From Cytophagales bacterium (lineage in GTDB: Bacteria > Bacteroidota > Bacteroidia > Cytophagales > Microscillaceae), in NCBI GenBank assembly GCA_013297825.1, contig JAAFIN010000007.1, forward strand, positions 1-45,929: a DNA stretch of 45,929 bases, written 5' to 3'. Positions 44,083-45,929 of the stretch are shown here, in pieces (within the stretch, counting starts at the first letter, position 1; every line of letters begins with the position of its first letter). A program made the translations under genes and the position numbers. The notes under the pieces were generated by a model. The model did not search any database and was not told the DNA's origin. It saw only the letters and a program-made list of their open reading frames with translations.

Positions 44083-44160
44083 TTTAAAAGTTCAAGGTTC
44101 AAAAAGTTCAAAAAATTCAAAAAGTTCAAGGTTCAAAAAGTTCAAAAAGTTTAAAATACA
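44083..44160 (+). repeat. TTCAAGG/TTCAAAAAG word array after the permease gene
   Basis: Words such as AAGGTTTAAAAGTTCAAGG begin four bases after the permease stop codon. Confidence 0.85.
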
Positions 44161-44164
44161 ATAA

Positions 44165-44240
44165 AATAAAATCCTGCCAATTCTGAAATCCTGTAAAGCC
44201 TGATTCAGACTTTGGCTGTTTCATTCTTAATTTATAATTA
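44165..44240 (+). repeat. Composite boundary repeat, not touching a gene
   Basis: Outer AATCCTGCCAATTC and GCCTGATTCAGAC, core TTTGGCTGTTTCATT, then TTAATTTATAATTAG. It lies 140 bases from the next gene end, an exception to the rule seen elsewhere. Confidence 0.75.
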
Positions 44241-44378
44241 GAGTTTTTAAAATGAAGTCTAAAAATTGATAAAAAACATCAAAATTTTACGAAAAAAAGA
44301 AAAAAATCCGTGAAAATCTGTGTTAATCCGTAAAATCCGTGTTCCAAAATGGTTTCATTTAAAGAACTCTATTCATCA

Positions 44379-45518
44379 TTAAGCAATTACTTTCAAATTT
44401 TCTTTTACAAAATTCATTTTTTCCAAAATATTATTTTTATTATTATCCAAAATGGTAACGTGTCCCATTTTTCTACCTGATTTTGTGATTTTTTTGTTAT
44501 AAAGATGCACAAAAACACCGTTTATGGCTTCAATTTTATCCAAATTTTCATATTTTGCAATGCCTTCATAGCCATTTTCGCCCAAAATATTTAGCATAAT
44601 TGATTGTTCTATAATTTCGGTATTTCCCAAATTTTTATTCAAAATTGCGTTAAGATGTTGCGTATATTGTGAAGTTTTGTTGCCTTCTATGGTTTGGTGT
44701 CCGCTATTGTGGGGGCGTGGTGCGATTTCATTTACCAAAATATTATTTTGTTTATCCAAAAACATTTCTACTGCCAAAATTCCTACCATTTCCAATTTTT
44801 CAATGATATTTTTTGCGATATTTTCAGCTTCTTGTGCGATATTTTGGACAATATCAGCAGGTGAAAGCAGATAATCTACCAAATTAAGTTCAGGATTAAA
44901 TACCATTTCTACCGCAGGAAAGGCTTTTATTTCTCCTTTTGGATTTCTTGCAACAATTACCGCAATTTCTTTTTGAATATCAACTTTTTTCTCCAACACA
45001 CAAGGCACATCAAAAAGCAAATTATCCAAATCTTCTTTGGTTTTTAGCACTTGAACGCCTTTTCCATCATATCCACCTGTACGCATTTTTTGGACAAAAT
45101 CCTGAATTTTAAGGTGATTATTATTTTCAAAAAAAAGTTTTTTTTCTGTGTTATTTTTTACCAATTCAAATTCAGAAGTTGGAATATTGTGTTTTTGATA
45201 AAATTGTTTTTGTATGCCTTTGTCTTGAATAAGTGCAATAATATGCGGTTGTGGAAATACTTTTTTACCTTCATTTTCAAGGCGTTTTAGGGCAGAAATA
45301 TTGACATTTTCTATTTCAATGCTAATAATGTCCATATTTTTTCCAAAATTATACACATCATTTTCATCTAAAATATTTCCCACCTGAAAAGCATTTTTAA
45401 AACTTCTACAAGGTGCATTTACATCATTTTCCAAAAAATAAAGCTCAATATCAAATGCAGGTGAGGCTTCAAAAAGCATTTTGCCAAGCTGACCACCGCC
45501 CAAAATTCCTATTTTCAT
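44379..45518 (-). CDS. purK: 5-(carboxyamino)imidazole ribonucleotide synthase
   Basis: 379 residues from ATG 45518; an upstream in-frame TTG would add MNFA, from repeat words, so I exclude it. It carboxylates AIR to N5-CAIR with ATP and bicarbonate in purine synthesis. Motifs: MKIGILGGGQLGKMLFEAS (N-terminal nucleotide-like fold), ENVNISALKRLE, FVQKMRTGGYDGKGVQVL (ATP-grasp glycine loop, about 145-162), VLEKKVDIQKEIAVIVAR, VNEIAPRPHNSGHQTIEG (metal and ATP sites) and KSGRKMGHVTI. It is complete. purE is not adjacent. The start follows AAGG/TTCAAGG words. Confidence 0.95.
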   Translation of the reverse strand: MKIGILGGGQLGKMLFEASPAFDIELYFLENDVNAPCRSFKNAFQVGNILDENDVYNFGKNMDIISIEIENVNISALKRLENEGKKVFPQPHIIALIQDKGIQKQFYQKHNIPTSEFELVKNNTEKKLFFENNNHLKIQDFVQKMRTGGYDGKGVQVLKTKEDLDNLLFDVPCVLEKKVDIQKEIAVIVARNPKGEIKAFPAVEMVFNPELNLVDYLLSPADIVQNIAQEAENIAKNIIEKLEMVGILAVEMFLDKQNNILVNEIAPRPHNSGHQTIEGNKTSQYTQHLNAILNKNLGNTEIIEQSIMLNILGENGYEGIAKYENLDKIEAINGVFVHLYNKKITKSGRKMGHVTILDNNKNNILEKMNFVKENLKVIA

Positions 45519-45519
45519 T

Positions 45520-45578
45520 GCAAAGTTCAAGGTTTAAAGTTTAAGGTTCAAGGTTTAAAGTTAAAAGTTAAAAGTTTA
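45520..45578 (-). repeat. TTCAAGG/TTTAAGG word array before purK
   Basis: Read on the minus strand: ACTTTTAACTTTAAACC, then TTGAACCTTAAACTTT words, ending at the purK start. Confidence 0.8.
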
Positions 45579-45848
45579 TTTAATTCTGCTAATCTTTAAA
45601 TCCTAAAATCCTGACTAAATTTCTGTTAATTTTGCAAATAAACATAAAAAAACCAAAACCTAATAGGTTTTGGTTTTTTGTTTAAAATAGGAAAAAGAAA
45701 AATCACTTTATTTCTTATGAAAAACTCAATTCCAAAAATCATTTGGAACATATTTAACATTACAAAAAAAATATTTATTCTTTACATAAAAAAATATTTA
45801 TGATTTTTTAACATGCTTTTAACATATTGAACAATCATTAAAAATGTA
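45531..45848. other. Spacer between purK and the redoxin gene
   Basis: This 318-base gap contains no clear gene: a word array, a strong terminator at 45646-45680 and AT-rich sequence. A 28-codon plus-strand frame (45717-45803, MKNSIPKIIWNIF...) is open but unsupported. Confidence 0.6.
45646..45680. terminator. Strong bidirectional terminator between purK and the redoxin gene
   Basis: AAAAAACCAAAACC (45647-45660), loop TAATA, GGTTTTGGTTTTTT (45666-45679): 14 perfect base pairs. Confidence 0.85.
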
Positions 45849-45929
45849 TTATTTTTTCCATTTGATACCACAACCTACTGCTTTTGTAGAGGCATTTTCA
45901 ATATTTTTGCCTGCGAGCATTGCATCAAG
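45849..45929 (-). CDS. C-terminal end of a redoxin/thioredoxin-like protein (partial)
   Basis: The window edge cuts the gene; only the last 26 codons are present on the minus strand: LDAMLAGKNIENASTKAV and GCGIKWKK, then TAA. The pattern LdA-LaGk-....TKavGC-IKWk is the usual ending of Bacteroidota redoxin-domain (AhpC/TSA-type) proteins with a conserved late Cys. The start and active site lie outside the window, so the exact subfamily cannot be told. Confidence 0.7.
   Translation of the reverse strand, partial: LDAMLAGKNIENASTKAVGCGIKWKK

Larger units (their letters stand above)
44080..44378. other. Intergenic region between the permease and purK
   Basis: This 299-base gap contains no gene: a word array, the composite AATCCTGATTCAGAC + core at 44165-44240, a TTGATAAAAAACATCAA hairpin-like segment (44266-44282, also present inside the 109-bp hairpin element) and an ATCCGTGTTAATCCGTAAAA-type repeat just before the purK stop. 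Confidence 0.65.

Noticed and set aside
45717-45803. 28-codon plus-strand frame MKNSIPKIIWNIF...
   Set aside because: Hydrophobic and basic like a small membrane peptide, but AT-rich DNA gives such frames by chance; there is no promoter or conservation evidence.

Overview
The window is chromosomal DNA of an AT-rich member of the Bacteroidota, most likely a Cytophagales-type organism (inference). It carries an outer-membrane SusC/SusD pair, an LptE-like lipoprotein, KdsB (so a Gram-negative LPS-type envelope), HMG-CoA reductase (mevalonate route), a WD40-caspase protein, a Roco-type LRR GTPase, an orphan CheR and a MerR/B12 regulator. Purine-rich ribosome binding sites are generally not visible before start codons, which fits Bacteroidota. 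I saw no tRNA, rRNA, CRISPR array, transposase, integrase or phage gene.

Layout, left to right. 0-9 kb: WD40-caspase, adenylate cyclase, RlmD-type rRNA methyltransferase, Lgt and CheR (all minus), then the LptE-like lipoprotein (plus). 9-17 kb: a CoiA-like nuclease (plus), gyrB (minus), rtcB (plus), ligA (minus). 17-25 kb: a family 2 glycosyltransferase, an LRR-only protein, an unknown protein, and susD/susC. 25-33 kb: maltokinase and a STAS-like protein, an esterase, a SAM methyltransferase, the MerR/B12 regulator, a PP2C-like phosphatase, kdsB. 33-46 kb: a highly repetitive charged exported protein with a small lipoprotein, an unknown protein, a saccharopine-dehydrogenase-like enzyme, HMG-CoA reductase, the Roco GTPase, an FtsX-like permease, purK, and the 3' end of a redoxin gene. 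Almost every gene is its own transcription unit. Credible two-gene units are susC-susD, lipoprotein-repeat protein and maltokinase-STAS.

The protein genes are mostly ordinary. The unusual part is the DNA between them. The spacers are built from a small vocabulary of dispersed repeats combined in a fixed order. A core TTTGGCTGTTTCATT has on its inner side a low-complexity arm made of short words (ACCATTCACCATT, AATTCCTAATTCC, CCTGACACCTGATT), and on its outer side words such as AAATCCTGATTCAGAC or a hairpin. A second word type (TTCAAGGTTTAAGG) also abuts genes, usually without the core. The inner arm nearly always touches a gene boundary. In eight genes the stop codon and up to four C-terminal residues lie in repeat words.

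Other dispersed elements include a 3'-UTR hairpin family present four times in the same orientation relative to the preceding gene, a three-stem element of about 110 bp present twice with a compensatory base change, a 109-bp terminal-inverted-repeat hairpin, a palindromic-arm MITE-like element, and a G/C palindrome that in one place forms the start of a lipoprotein signal peptide. These repeats, the truncated Roco-like LRR gene flanked by a 34-nt direct repeat, and the repetitive exported protein with its lipoprotein are the best candidates for something undescribed.
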